From: Rubrobacter tropicus
Lineage (GTDB): Bacteria; Actinomycetota; Rubrobacteria; Rubrobacterales; Rubrobacteraceae
Assembly (NCBI RefSeq): GCF_011492945.1
Contig: NZ_CP045119.1
Location: 3,720,001 to 3,784,000 of the forward strand
DNA: 64,000 bases
Reading direction: 5' to 3'
Positions 7,713 through 16,281 of this stretch are shown piece after piece; within the stretch, counting starts at the first letter, position 1, and each line of letters starts with the position of its first letter. The translations under genes were made by a program, and so were the position numbers. The notes beneath the pieces were generated by a model. The model did not search any database and had not been told where the DNA came from. It saw nothing but the letters and a program-made list of their open reading frames with translations.

Positions 7713-8192
7713 TCACTCGTTCTCTTGCGAGTACGGTGACGTACGGTGATCTCGACCGTTTACGATTCTTGTGGCCTGGGACGGTTGCCGCCGCCCCGAA
7801 GCTGCCTGCTCGCGGAGAAGGGCGTTGTCTATCTCGCGCTCCAGGTCCTTCGTACGGCAGGGCCAAGGGATGAGGACACGCCCCCTTCCGGGCCGGGAGA
7901 TGGTGGCGGACACGAGCTCCAGGATGGGGAGGCCGCCTTCGCGGCACGCCGCCTCGACCGAGGATAGGACGGCGCCCCGGTCCCACTCGTCAAGGCCGGG
8001 CGCCAGCAACACGAGGCGGACCCCCCGAAGGGTTCGTCCGGCGTCGAAGGTGCGTAGTGCCTCGAACCTCGCGTCGTACCCCGAGCCGCAGAGCAACAAC
8101 TCCAAGGCGTTGCCGACGATGGAGTCCTCACCCAGGACGGCCACCGTCGGGGCGGCAGTTTCCACCGTCACCCTACTCTTTCGAGCCAGCAC
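7713..8192 (-). CDS. Receiver-like small protein, unknown function
   Basis: 159 residues. The region ~14-130 reads as a receiver-like alpha/beta domain: TVAVLGEDSIVGNALELLL, VRLVLLAPGLDEWDRG, LPILELVSATI, ending in LEREIDNALLREQ. The position of the usual phospho-Asp is occupied by Pro-Gly (LLAPGL), so phosphorylation is doubtful. It ends in a basic, low-complexity tail. The gene lies downstream of the response regulator at 8288 on the same strand but has its own box at 8251-8270. Possibly an inactive receiver working with the adjacent two-component system; that is inference. Confidence 0.65.
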   Translation of the reverse strand: MLARKSRVTVETAAPTVAVLGEDSIVGNALELLLCGSGYDARFEALRTFDAGRTLRGVRLVLLAPGLDEWDRGAVLSSVEAACREGGLPILELVSATISRPGRGRVLIPWPCRTKDLEREIDNALLREQAASGRRQPSQATRIVNGRDHRTSPYSQENE

Positions 8193-8250
8193 AACGCTTC
8201 TCCATCACGTGGGAGAATGATGCGCCAGGAGCGGGTCTTTGCCTATCCGC

Positions 8251-8270
8251 CGGGTGGCACATTGTTGGCC
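8251..8270 (-). promoter_or_regulatory. TGCCA-N2-TGGC box, site 5 (8192 gene)
   Basis: Read towards the gene: GGCCAACAATGTGCCACCCG, about 59 bp upstream of the start at 8192. Confidence 0.5.
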
Positions 8271-8287
8271 ACCGGGTGGCGCCGCGG

Positions 8288-9028
8288 CTAAGGGCGCGGA
8301 AAATCGATGAGGCGCAGCTCGAGCGCGCGCACTACCGCCTGGGTGCGGTCAGAGGCCTCCAGCTTGGCGATTATGTGCTCGACGTGGTTCTTCACGGTGC
8401 CCACGCTTATGACGAAATCCTCGGCGATCTCGCGGTTGGTCTGCCCCAGAGCCACATGCTCGAGTACCTCGAGCTCCCGCGCCGTCAGCGGCTGCGCGGG
8501 CGCGGCGCGCCCGTCCTCGGCGCGCGGGGCGGCGGCGCCGCGGGCATCGTTGGCCAGCCGCTTTAGCAGGCCGGTGGCGAGCCTGCGGTTCAGGGTCGTC
8601 TCCCCTTCGAGCACCTTGCGAATGGCGGTGACAAGCTCGTTTTGCGGGGCATCCTTTAGCACGTAGCCCGCTGCGCCGGCCTTCACGGCCTCCAGCAGGT
8701 AATCCTCGTTCTCGTGCATCGTGAGGATGAGCACGCTGACCCCCGGGAAGCTGCGCTTTATCGAGCGGGTCGCCGTCAACCCGTCCATCCGGGGCATGCG
8801 TACGTCCATGAGGGCGAGGTCCGGCCGCTCGCGGCCGCAGATCTCGAGCGCCTCCTGCCCGTCGGCCGCCTCGCCCACGATCCGCAAGTCGGTCTCGCCG
8901 GAGAGCATCACCTTTATGCCGGACCGGACGAAATCGTGGTCGTCGGCGACGACGAGCCGGGCCGGGGCCTCTCTTTTTACGGGTGTTTCCACAAGCCTAC
9001 CTACGACTTTCCGGAGAGGTTGGATCAT
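8288..9028 (-). CDS. NarL/LuxR-type response regulator
   Basis: About 246 residues from the ATG at 9028 (an in-frame start at 9067 adds 13). The receiver domain begins ARLVVADDHDFVRSGIK, with the phospho-Asp in LALMDVRMPRMDG (about residue 75), Thr in VLILTMHEN and Lys in GYVLKDA. A C-terminal LuxR helix-turn-helix follows: LTARELEVLEHVALGQTNRE, IAEDFVISVGTVKNHVEHII. It is paired with the histidine kinase gene upstream (9179-11875, same strand, 150-nt gap). It is the best candidate in the window to bind the repeated TGCCA-N2-TGGC boxes, but nothing in the sequence proves that. Confidence 0.93.
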   Translation of the reverse strand: MIQPLRKVVGRLVETPVKREAPARLVVADDHDFVRSGIKVMLSGETDLRIVGEAADGQEALEICGRERPDLALMDVRMPRMDGLTATRSIKRSFPGVSVLILTMHENEDYLLEAVKAGAAGYVLKDAPQNELVTAIRKVLEGETTLNRRLATGLLKRLANDARGAAAPRAEDGRAAPAQPLTARELEVLEHVALGQTNREIAEDFVISVGTVKNHVEHIIAKLEASDRTQAVVRALELRLIDFPRP

Positions 9029-9178
9029 CGTGTGTCCCGATCGACCACCCGGACACGCCTTCTTCACCCGGCGCAGGAATCAGCACGGTCACCCAGGCAT
9101 CGTCACCCCCACGCCGCGCATCTAGACCCTCCCGACTCGCCCGCCGTGGGCGCCCCCCCTCGAAGGAGCCGGCCCCCG

Positions 9179-11875
9179 TCACAGGTCCTCCTGCTCGGCG
9201 GCCAGAAGACCGACACCTTCGGCTTCCACCGGGGCTCCTTCGCCATCGTCCGCACCCTCCGTGGGTAGCGGAACTTCGACCGTTACCAGGGTTCCGTCTC
9301 CGTGACGGCTCCGCACCAGGAAGCTTCCGCCGAGGAGCGCCATCCGCTCTTGCATGCTGTTCAAGCCTATCCTCTCCCCCGGGCCGCCCCCAATCCGTGG
9401 GACCGACGGATCGAAGCCTCGGCCCCAATCTCGGACGCCCATCCGGGCCCGGTCCTCGAGCCGGTCGAGCGTGACGCGCACCCGTCGCGACCGGGCGTGC
9501 CTGCGGACGTTCGTGAGGGCCTCCTGGGCGACGCGGAAGAGGGCCGTCTCGACGGCCATCGGCAGCCTCTCGTCCTCGTCGAGGTTGCTCTCGTAGTCGA
9601 CCTGGTAGCCCTCGGCGCGCAAGCGGTCGGCCTCGATACGCAGCGCCGTCCCAAGCCCGAAGTCGTCGAGGGCGGTGGGGCGGAGGTTGGCGATCACCCG
9701 CCTCGCTTCACCCACCGTGCTCTGGACGAGATCCAGGGCCTGCGACAGCAACGCCTGGCCCTCTTCGGAGCCAGGGGGGTGGAACCTGGCGAAGCCCTGG
9801 AGGTGCTGGTGGGCGGCTGCGGCGACCTGTGCGAGGCCGTCGTGCACCTCGTAGGCCACACGGCGCCGCTCCTCCTCCTGGGCGGTGAACAGTTGGCCGA
9901 TCAGGTCCGCGAGCCGCCTCTCGCGCTCGGCGAGCTCCCCGTAGAGCCTGGCGTTCTCGAGCGCGCTGGCGGCCTGGGCGGCAAGGCTGCGCAGGATTTC
10001 GACGGCGTCCTCGCTCGCCAGGGACTCGGGCCCGTAAGCCTCGAGCACCCCGGCGATCCGTTCCTTCATCCGCAGCGGCAGGCACAATCCCACGAGCTGT
10101 CCGGAGCCCTGGGGGCCCCGCAACCGGAAGAGTTGATGCTCATCGGCGTCCAGCACCGCGCGCCGGGCCTCCTCGGCCTGCGGGGCGTAGCGGGCCCTGC
10201 GCCACAGCCCCTCAAGGCCCACCTCGCGCCAGATGCGAGGCTGCCCGAGCTCGTCCTCGACGCTTATGACCGCCGCCGTCAGTCCGGAGACGCCGCGCAT
10301 GATCGTCAGCAGTCTGGTTACGATCTCCTCGGCCTCCAGGGTCGAGCCCAGTATCTGACCGGCTTCCCGCAGGGCGAGCAGCACGCCTAGGCTGCGCCTG
10401 AGGTTCTCCTCCGTACGCTTGCGCCCGGTAACGTCGTTGACGACCACGCAGAGGACATCCGCGCCCCCGCGGGTAACGATCTCCGTGTAGACCTCGACGT
10501 CGGCCAGCGTGCCGTCTTTGCGCCGGTACTGCCTCTCGCCGATGTGGCTGCGCTTCTCTTGCAGCACACGTCGTCGGTTCTCCTCCACGCTGTCGGGGTC
10601 GTGGGCGACGAGATCATAGATCGTCAACCGCTTGAGTTCCTCGGCAGTGTAGCCTAGAGCGTGGCGCAGGGCCGCGTTGGACTCCAGGATCCGCATGGTT
10701 CGCGCGTCCGCAAGATAGACCCACTCCTTGGTTTGCTCGACCAACGCGCGGTAGCGTCCCTCGCTCTGACGCAGCGCCTCCTCGGCCTCCCTCTGCTCTG
10801 TGAGATCCTTGAGGTCCACAACCAGGGCGCTGGACCCCTTTGGTGTATTCGCGATCGTCGCACCGAAGCGGCGCCAGGATCCTTCCGAGTGCCGGATACG
10901 GATCTCCACGAAAGACTCTTCCGCAACGCCCTGTTTGGATGCCGCCTTCAGAGCTTCCCTGATCCGATCCCTATCCTCCGGGTGCACACCATCCAAGGCG
11001 TTACGCCCGATGGAAGCGCCGGAAGCGTGGCCGAGAATCTCCTCCGTGGCGGGGCTGGCGTATTTGAGGGTTCCGTCCGGCTCCATGAGCGCGAGTGCCC
11101 CGGCGGCCTTGCCGACCAGCCCTCGGTAGTGACGCTCGCTCTGGCGCAACACTTCTTCTTCGGGTTCGTGTCGCGCAACGTCGCCGCCGGAGACCGGGGC
11201 GTGTGGCGAGTCGGTCGCCGCGTTCTCCAGATGTACCCAGGAACCGTCCTTATGCCGGAAGCGCAGCGGCGGAGATCTCCTGGCCAGGTCCCCGGCCACT
11301 TTTTGTACCTCCAGGGCAGCGAGCGCGCGGTCTTCGGGATGTACGAGGTCGAGGACCGGAATCCCGACGAGTTCGTCCCGCCCATAGCCGAGGACCTGTT
11401 GTACGTGGGGGCTGATGTGGCTGATGGTGTTGTCCGCTTCGTGGAGCGCAACGAGGCCCACCCCGCTCTCGACGAGCACCTTGCCGATACTGGCGGCGGC
11501 CTCCTGTGGCTCGGCCCCGCTCCCCCCACGGGCAGATGCCCTGAGGATCAGGCCAATCTCCCCGTACCGGTCTGGCTTTCCCCCCGCGAAGGTCACCCGG
11601 GCCTTGAAGGCGCCGCCGTCCCGGCGCACGAACCCAAGCTCGCACCCGTCTTCCGCCACCCGACCGGCCAACACGTCCTTCCACCGCGAGTCGGCGGCAT
11701 CCGTCACGGTACCAAGCCCCGACTCCAGAAGTTCTTCGCGCGTGTAGCCGAGCATCCCGCAGACCCGCGAGTTGGCATCTACCACCTCCCCGTCCACGGA
11801 GACGACCAGCATGCCATCGGACGCGTGGTCGAAGAACGACCTGTAAGAGAAGATCTGTTCGCCGGGCGCGGTCAA
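9179..11875 (-). CDS. Multi-PAS/GAF sensor histidine kinase (HisKA_3 type)
   Basis: 898 residues. There are four PAS-like modules in the first ~500 residues (starts such as YRSFFDHASDGMLVVSVDG, ...SGVGLVALHEADNTISHISP, ...AGALALMEPDGTLKYASPAT, ...EQTKEWVYLADARTMRILES). A GAF-like segment spans ~520-650. A NarX/LiaS-type kinase core follows, with the phospho-acceptor His in RVAYEVHDGLAQV (about residue 675), the N box QEALTNVRRHA and the G box VRDWGRGFDPS. No transmembrane helix is evident, so it is probably cytosolic, sensing redox, light or small ligands. It forms a two-component system with 8288-9028. The long upstream region (box at 12201) suggests it is itself part of the regulon. Confidence 0.92.
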   Translation of the reverse strand: MTAPGEQIFSYRSFFDHASDGMLVVSVDGEVVDANSRVCGMLGYTREELLESGLGTVTDAADSRWKDVLAGRVAEDGCELGFVRRDGGAFKARVTFAGGKPDRYGEIGLILRASARGGSGAEPQEAAASIGKVLVESGVGLVALHEADNTISHISPHVQQVLGYGRDELVGIPVLDLVHPEDRALAALEVQKVAGDLARRSPPLRFRHKDGSWVHLENAATDSPHAPVSGGDVARHEPEEEVLRQSERHYRGLVGKAAGALALMEPDGTLKYASPATEEILGHASGASIGRNALDGVHPEDRDRIREALKAASKQGVAEESFVEIRIRHSEGSWRRFGATIANTPKGSSALVVDLKDLTEQREAEEALRQSEGRYRALVEQTKEWVYLADARTMRILESNAALRHALGYTAEELKRLTIYDLVAHDPDSVEENRRRVLQEKRSHIGERQYRRKDGTLADVEVYTEIVTRGGADVLCVVVNDVTGRKRTEENLRRSLGVLLALREAGQILGSTLEAEEIVTRLLTIMRGVSGLTAAVISVEDELGQPRIWREVGLEGLWRRARYAPQAEEARRAVLDADEHQLFRLRGPQGSGQLVGLCLPLRMKERIAGVLEAYGPESLASEDAVEILRSLAAQAASALENARLYGELAERERRLADLIGQLFTAQEEERRRVAYEVHDGLAQVAAAAHQHLQGFARFHPPGSEEGQALLSQALDLVQSTVGEARRVIANLRPTALDDFGLGTALRIEADRLRAEGYQVDYESNLDEDERLPMAVETALFRVAQEALTNVRRHARSRRVRVTLDRLEDRARMGVRDWGRGFDPSVPRIGGGPGERIGLNSMQERMALLGGSFLVRSRHGDGTLVTVEVPLPTEGADDGEGAPVEAEGVGLLAAEQEDL

Positions 11876-12945
11876 ACGCGCTACCCCCTCCCTGCTACGC
11901 CAGCCACGCTACCACACCGAAAATTGTCCGGGCAAGAGATGAGAGCACGATAATAGCAGAAAGGGTGAGTATGGACCCCGTCCGGGGCGACGCGAAGACC
12001 GTGTCCGGTAGGGTTCCCTCCGTGAACTCTAATTCGTATCTTCTCCGCTTCTTACGGCCCAATTCGGTCGGTCGGCTTCCCGGGTTCCGCGATGAACGGG
12101 ACCGGCAACGCGACTCCCCTGGCTTGGCCCCCACAGGTGCGAGCCGGCCCACCAATGAAGGGGTGCAGGCACGGTATGCCGTTGGGCCTCGCCGCGCGTG
12201 TGCCAAACGGCACATATTGGTCTGGCCGATCCCGCCGTACCTGGCACAAGAAGGTGTCGTGGGTCGGATGATAGAGAGGCGAAAGCCCAAGACTAGAAGT
12301 CTCCATCTGAGATGGCGTTGAAACGCAAGCAGCATGCACAGGCGGGGCGTCCACAACTCTGCATACTGCTTCGAGTTCTTTTTGACGCGGTCGCACACGA
12401 AAGGCGGGCTGGAGTACGAGAGGATCGACGCGGCCCAACGGCCGCGCTACGTGTTCGGACCCCGCTTGATCGCAGGGTTGGCCCGGCCTCTCTTAGTCAG
12501 CCTCGCCCCGATGCTCGGGCGATGTCTCAAGCCGCAAGACAACCAGGTAGCGTCAACCACTTGTGCTCAGGCGGCCGACTCGGGAGCGGCGGCTGGTCTT
12601 CCAGAAGCTCGTCCGATGTCTGTCCATCCGAGTGGACGCTATTCATGTTTAAGGGCCGTGGGGGAGAAGCCCCGGAAGGATCCGGGGCCCGGGTGCGGTG
12701 TTACCGGGGCGCCCCAGAGGGAACGAGAATCGCCCGTCGAAGGCGTAGCACGTAGGCGGTCCCAGAGACGCCGAGCACCCTCAGGAGTGGTCCAGCAAGC
12801 GTCTAACGGGAACCGAAAAAGGACTTCGTTCCGGCGAAACCGACCAAGGTTTCGACCACAATCGCGACCATGATCCCGTACGGGTCCAGGGGGTCCAGCG
12901 ATCGCCCCAAAAAGCGAAAGCTCCATATCATGGGGCCCAAGCGGG
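11876..12945. other. Long intergenic region
   Basis: About 1.07 kb without a convincing gene. The open frames here overlap each other and read as Arg/Pro-rich shadows without ribosome sites. It contains the regulatory box at 12201-12227 facing the kinase gene, and near its right end (12850-12945) a stretch that is partly repeated left of the third tRNA fragment at 54 kb. Confidence 0.5.
12201..12227 (-). promoter_or_regulatory. TGCCA-N2-TGGC box, site 6 (kinase)
   Basis: Read towards the kinase gene the core is CCAATATGTGCCGTTTGGCA, containing the inverted pair TGCC-GTTT-GGCA. It is about 326 bp upstream of the kinase start, further than the other sites. Confidence 0.5.
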
Positions 12946-12990
12946 GCTGCCGGACCAGGATTCGAACCTGGACTAAGTGATTCAGAGTCA
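12946..12990 (-). other. tRNA-Gln 3' fragment, att-like copy 1
   Basis: On the minus strand the segment reads GACTCTGAATCACTTAGTCC, then CAGGTTCGAATCCTGGTCCG and GCAGC. This is an anticodon arm with CTG (Gln), a variable region, a perfect T arm and the 3' acceptor strand. The sequence 5' of it does not form a D arm or a matching 5' acceptor (TGCCGGA expected), so this is not a full tRNA. Such 3' halves are typical attachment cores of tyrosine integrases. Related copies are at 26214-26257 and 54046-54089. Confidence 0.75.
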
Positions 12991-13151
12991 CCCAACGGAC
13001 CCCGCAGCCGGCCGTCACGCACCGTCAAAGGCCGCCGCAAAACCGAAACGCCCGAGCCTCAATGAGACCCGGGCGTCGTGGATCGCCGTAGATAGCCGCG
13101 CAGTCTTGGTCAGGATCTTGGTCAGCGAAGATAGTCTCCAGAGATCCGGCA

Positions 13152-13343
13152 GTGATGAGCGGGGAGCTCGTCTTCTCCGGCACCCGGGTTGAGGTCAAGA
13201 CGCTCGTCGACTACCTCAAGGGGGGCCACACCCTGGACGACTTCTTGGAAGGCTTCCCGACCGTCTCCCGCGAGCAGGCAGAGGCTTACCTCGAAACAAC
13301 GCTCTCAGCCGCCGACGCTACGACGACCGCCGGTCGACTATAG
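13152..13343 (+). CDS. DUF433-type antitoxin-like protein
   Basis: 63 residues by the GTG at 13152 (or ATG at 13155): MSGELVFSGTRVEVKTLVDYLKGG...FLEGFPTVSREQAEAYLE, the classic DUF433 pattern. The family normally has D-P-x-V just before MSG, and the DNA just upstream still encodes D-P-A-V in frame, but no ATG/GTG/TTG is found before the upstream stop. So the domain's first residues lie 5' of the usable start. DUF433 proteins are VapB-like partners of DUF5615 PIN-like toxins; the toxin-like gene follows 20 nt downstream. It is the first gene inside the att-like copy at 12946. Confidence 0.75.
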   Translation: MMSGELVFSGTRVEVKTLVDYLKGGHTLDDFLEGFPTVSREQAEAYLETTLSAADATTTAGRL

Positions 13344-13363
13344 AATCAGCCAACCCATTCTAG

Positions 13364-13693
13364 TTGCGTATACTACTGGACGAGAACGTGGACCGCCGCC
13401 TGAAACGGGACTTCACCGGAGGGCACGAGGTCGTGACCGTGGCCGAGGCCGGCTGGGTTGGAAAGTCTAACGGCGAGTTCCTCAAGCTTGCAGAGCGGGA
13501 ATTCGACGTCCTTTTGAGCACGGACAAGGGCATCCCGCACCAACAGAACCTCTCCGGGTTCGACCTTACGGTCCTGCTGCTGCGTGCGAGGAGCAACGCC
13601 TACGAGGACCTGGCACCTTTGATGGACGAGGTCAACGCCGCCCTCGAGTCCGTCGAGTCCGGGACCGTCGTCAGGATATCCTCGGATCGGTAG
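13364..13693 (+). CDS. DUF5615 PIN-like toxin candidate
   Basis: 109 residues from a TTG at 13364 (reads MRILLDENVDRRLKRDFTGG). The N-terminal LLDEN motif, the DVLLSTDKGIPHQQNL motif and ERE-type acids are the conserved metal-site elements of the DUF5615 (Mut7-C/PIN-like) nuclease family. With the DUF433 gene immediately upstream it forms a two-gene toxin-antitoxin-like unit near the left end of the 13-26 kb segment, where it may stabilise the island. Activity is inferred from family and pairing. Confidence 0.75.
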   Translation: MRILLDENVDRRLKRDFTGGHEVVTVAEAGWVGKSNGEFLKLAEREFDVLLSTDKGIPHQQNLSGFDLTVLLLRARSNAYEDLAPLMDEVNAALESVESGTVVRISSDR

Positions 13694-13847
13694 CCGGATC
13701 GACAATCAGCGAACCCCGAAAAACGTCCCGAAACCGTGCCGGATAATCGCTCCGGGAGACGACACCGGAGCAAAACCTCATAGGCGAACCGTTTACGCCT
13801 CATCGGTTATGCCAGATAATGGTAGTTATCCTGCTCGGCACGCGGCG

Positions 13848-15077
13848 TCACCCTGAGTGGCCTTGGACCCTCCGGTTCGGCTTTTCGCCATTGCCCGAGG
13901 CGACGTTGCCGTTGGTTGCGTTCCTCCAACGGGCGTCCGTCCACCTCCGCTCGCTGCGGGCGCTCTCGACAGCCTTCTCGATAAAGTGGACGCCCCGCGC
14001 GCCGTCGTAGACCGTCGGGAAACCTTTTTCCGCCCCGCCGGGCTCTCGCTCGCCTTTCCTGACCCGGATTTCCTCGGCGACGCCCGCGTAGACGTTGGCG
14101 AAGGCCTCTATGAAGGCCTCCGGGTGACCAGGGGGCAGCCGGGACGCGTTCTTAGCCTCCACGCACAGGTAATCGTTGCCCGGCCTGAGCACCTGGGCCG
14201 GCGCGGCGGCGGGCTTCAGGAGGAGCTCGGTCGGGTTTTCCTGTCGCCACTCGAGGCCGGCTTCGGAGCCGTAGACGCGGATGCTTAGGTTGTTCTCTTC
14301 CCCGGTGGAGATTTGGGAGCAGATCAAGACGCCCCTGGCGCCGCCCTCGTAGCGGATCAAGAGGTTCGCGTCGTCGTCGAGGCGGCGCCCCGGAACGAAG
14401 GCGTTGAGGTCGGCGGAGATCTCCGCCATCTCGAGCCCGGTGACGGTGTGGGCGAGGTTCTCGGCGTGCGAGCCGATGTCCCCGACGGCCCCCGCGACGC
14501 CCGACCGCTCCGGGTCGGTGCGCCACTGGGCCTGCTTGTTGCCGTTCTCCTCTGCGCTGGTCGCGAGCCAGCCCTGACTGTACTCAACGATGACCTTGCG
14601 GACCTCTCCGAGGTGCCCCTCCCGAACCATGTGCCGGGCCTGCTTGACCATGGGGTAGCCGCTGTAGTTGTACGTGACGGCGAAGACGACGCCCGCCTCC
14701 TCGACCGCGTTCACGAGGCTCCGCGCCTGCCCTGAGTCGAGCACCATCGGCTTGTCGCAAACCACGTTGAATCCGGACTCGACGAAGGCGTGGGCGACCG
14801 GGAAGTGGACGAAGTTTGGCGTCACGACGCTCACGAAGTCGATCCGCTCCTCATCGGGGAGCGAGAGCTCGCCCTCGAGCATCTCCTCCCAGGAGCCGTA
14901 GTTGCGCCCGTCTGGAAGACCCAACGCGCGGCCAGAGTCTATGGCCTTCTCCCGTGTCGAGGAGAGGGCGCCGGCGGTAAACTCTGTCCTGCCATCCAGA
15001 ACCGCTGCGCTCCGGTGCACGGCTCCGATGAATGCGTCCGATCCCCCGCCGACCATCCCCATCTTGAGTTTTTTCAA
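13848..15077 (-). CDS. Gfo/Idh/MocA-family oxidoreductase
   Basis: 409 residues beginning [20 protein letters not shown], a Rossmann nucleotide-binding GxGGGxxxxxG variant. The family signature CDKPMVL (the catalytic Lys of the E-K-P motif, here D-K-P) follows at about residue 110, and then the C-terminal beta-sheet substrate domain ([18 protein letters not shown] with His). These enzymes oxidise or reduce sugars with NAD(P). It is the last gene of the minus-strand sugar operon. In pathways with GMC oxidoreductases and TIM-barrel isomerases such enzymes interconvert 3-keto and hydroxy sugars, which is a plausible role here. Confidence 0.88.
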   Translation of the reverse strand: MKKLKMGMVGGGSDAFIGAVHRSAAVLDGRTEFTAGALSSTREKAIDSGRALGLPDGRNYGSWEEMLEGELSLPDEERIDFVSVVTPNFVHFPVAHAFVESGFNVVCDKPMVLDSGQARSLVNAVEEAGVVFAVTYNYSGYPMVKQARHMVREGHLGEVRKVIVEYSQGWLATSAEENGNKQAQWRTDPERSGVAGAVGDIGSHAENLAHTVTGLEMAEISADLNAFVPGRRLDDDANLLIRYEGGARGVLICSQISTGEENNLSIRVYGSEAGLEWRQENPTELLLKPAAAPAQVLRPGNDYLCVEAKNASRLPPGHPEAFIEAFANVYAGVAEEIRVRKGEREPGGAEKGFPTVYDGARGVHFIEKAVESARSERRWTDARWRNATNGNVASGNGEKPNRRVQGHSG

Positions 15078-15081
15078 GCTA

Positions 15082-15273
15082 CTACCTCCCGAGCGCCGCG
15101 TCGAATGCCGTCGCCGACGGCTCGAAGGCCATGTCTCTTACGAACGCCGCAGACCCCCTCGGCGCCCCAGCAGGCGAACTCCAGGCCGTCGTGCCCCGTC
15201 TCCTTCGCGAGCGGGGCCGACTCTTCCAAAGGCACGCACATTGTTCCGAAAACAGGGTGACCAGTCGTGGCAC
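15082..15273 (-). pseudogene. Decayed TIM-barrel sugar isomerase (frameshift plus internal deletion)
   Basis: The first frame begins MPRLVTLFSEQ, a typical isomerase N-terminus (VTLFTGQ type). The matching continuation PLEESAPLAKETGHDGLEFA (then CWGAEGV) is in another frame. The first frame resumes with [20 protein letters not shown] and a stop, which looks like the family's C-terminal end. So the start and end of an approximately 300-residue sugar phosphate isomerase/epimerase remain, with a frameshift and most of the middle deleted. It sits exactly between the Gfo/Idh gene and the permease gene in the operon, where an intact isomerase would be expected. Confidence 0.65.
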
Positions 15274-15297
15274 CGAGCCTCCTTTCTCGTGTTCCGG

Positions 15298-16281
15298 TTA
15301 GCGTACGCTCTTGCGAGCCAGGGCGACGGCGAGGATGATGATCGCCCCGCGCACTATCTGCTGCTGGCTGAACTCCAGGCCCATGAGGGTGAGGCCGTTG
15401 TTGATGAGGCCGACCAGGAGCGCCCCGAGGACCGACCCGACGACGGTGCCGTAGCCGCCGAAGAGGCTGGTGCCGCCCAGGATCACGGCGGCTATCACGG
15501 AGAGCTCGTCACCCTCGCCCCACTGGTAGCGCCCGGACTGCAGGCGCCCGGCGTAGAGCATCCCGGCGAGCGCCGCGACGGTGCTCGACGCGAGTAGCAC
15601 GTAGAACTTAATCATGCGCGTGCTCACGCCGCTGAAGCGGGCCGCCGATTCGTTGCCGCCCGTGGCGAGCACCCTTCGGCCGTAGGCGGTCTTCCGCAGG
15701 ATGACGTGCCCCGCAACGAAGGCCACGCCCATCCAGATCAGGAGCGACGGGATCGGACCTACCTGCCCGGAGCCGAAGATGAAGTTGAAGGCGTCGTCGA
15801 GCACGGGTACGGGGGCGGAATCCGTGATCCAGCGTGCCGTGCCCACCGCTATCCCCAGCATCCCCAGGGTGACGAGGAACGAAGGTATCTGCACAGCGGC
15901 GACCAGCGCGCCGTTGACCGTGCCGACGACGAGCCCCGTCAGGAGGCCCACCGCTATGCCCGCGAGGAGGCCGTACTCGGAGACGGCCAGGGCGCTGGTC
16001 ACGGAGGCCAGCCCCGCCACGGACCCGACGGAGAGGTCTATCTCGGCGGCCGAGATGACGAAGGTCATCGCCACCGCCATGACCGCGATGATCGCGCTCT
16101 GGCGGACTATGTTGAGCAGGTTGTTCAGGCTCAAGAAACCCGAGTCGTAAAGGGTCACACCGAAGAGGACGAAGACCACAACGAAGGCTATGAACACGAC
16201 GTACTGGCGCCAATCGAAGCGCGGCCCGCTCTTGGTGGTCTCGGTGCTGTTCGTCTCGCCTTCAGGCGCTCTGGACTGCAT
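15298..16281 (-). CDS. Sugar ABC transporter permease (ribose/RbsC type)
   Basis: 327 residues from the ATG at 16281, which overlaps the end of the ATPase gene by 20 nt. The protein has about nine hydrophobic helices. It carries the RbsC-type signature (AAEIDLSVGSVAGLASVTSA) and the conserved loop RRVLATGGNESAARFSGVST that contacts the ATPase. The conserved Gly-rich end (VILGGTSLFGGYGTVVGSVL) is present. It forms the channel of a CUT2-type sugar importer with the ATPase at 16262 and the lipoprotein at 17843. One permease is encoded, so it probably works as a homodimer. Confidence 0.92.
   Translation of the reverse strand: MQSRAPEGETNSTETTKSGPRFDWRQYVVFIAFVVVFVLFGVTLYDSGFLSLNNLLNIVRQSAIIAVMAVAMTFVISAAEIDLSVGSVAGLASVTSALAVSEYGLLAGIAVGLLTGLVVGTVNGALVAAVQIPSFLVTLGMLGIAVGTARWITDSAPVPVLDDAFNFIFGSGQVGPIPSLLIWMGVAFVAGHVILRKTAYGRRVLATGGNESAARFSGVSTRMIKFYVLLASSTVAALAGMLYAGRLQSGRYQWGEGDELSVIAAVILGGTSLFGGYGTVVGSVLGALLVGLINNGLTLMGLEFSQQQIVRGAIIILAVALARKSVR

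Noticed and set aside
1308-12227. Sigma-54 promoters, because of the TGGCAC in several boxes
   Set aside because: The required TTGC at fixed spacing is absent and sigma-54 is generally missing from this type of organism; the boxes look like inverted repeats instead.
12312-12873. Several overlapping 140-180 codon frames between the kinase and the att copy
   Set aside because: No ribosome site, no recognisable motif, and overlapping frames on both strands with Arg/Pro-rich composition.
12946-12990. A complete tRNA-Gln gene
   Set aside because: The T arm, anticodon loop and 3' acceptor strand are present, but no D arm and no 5' strand complementary to TCCGGCA can be found at the right spacing.
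13749-13771. Terminator after the DUF433-DUF5615 pair (GCTCCGG/CCGGAGC)
   Set aside because: The 7-bp stem has a 9-base loop and is followed by AAAA rather than a T-run on the plus strand; too weak to list.
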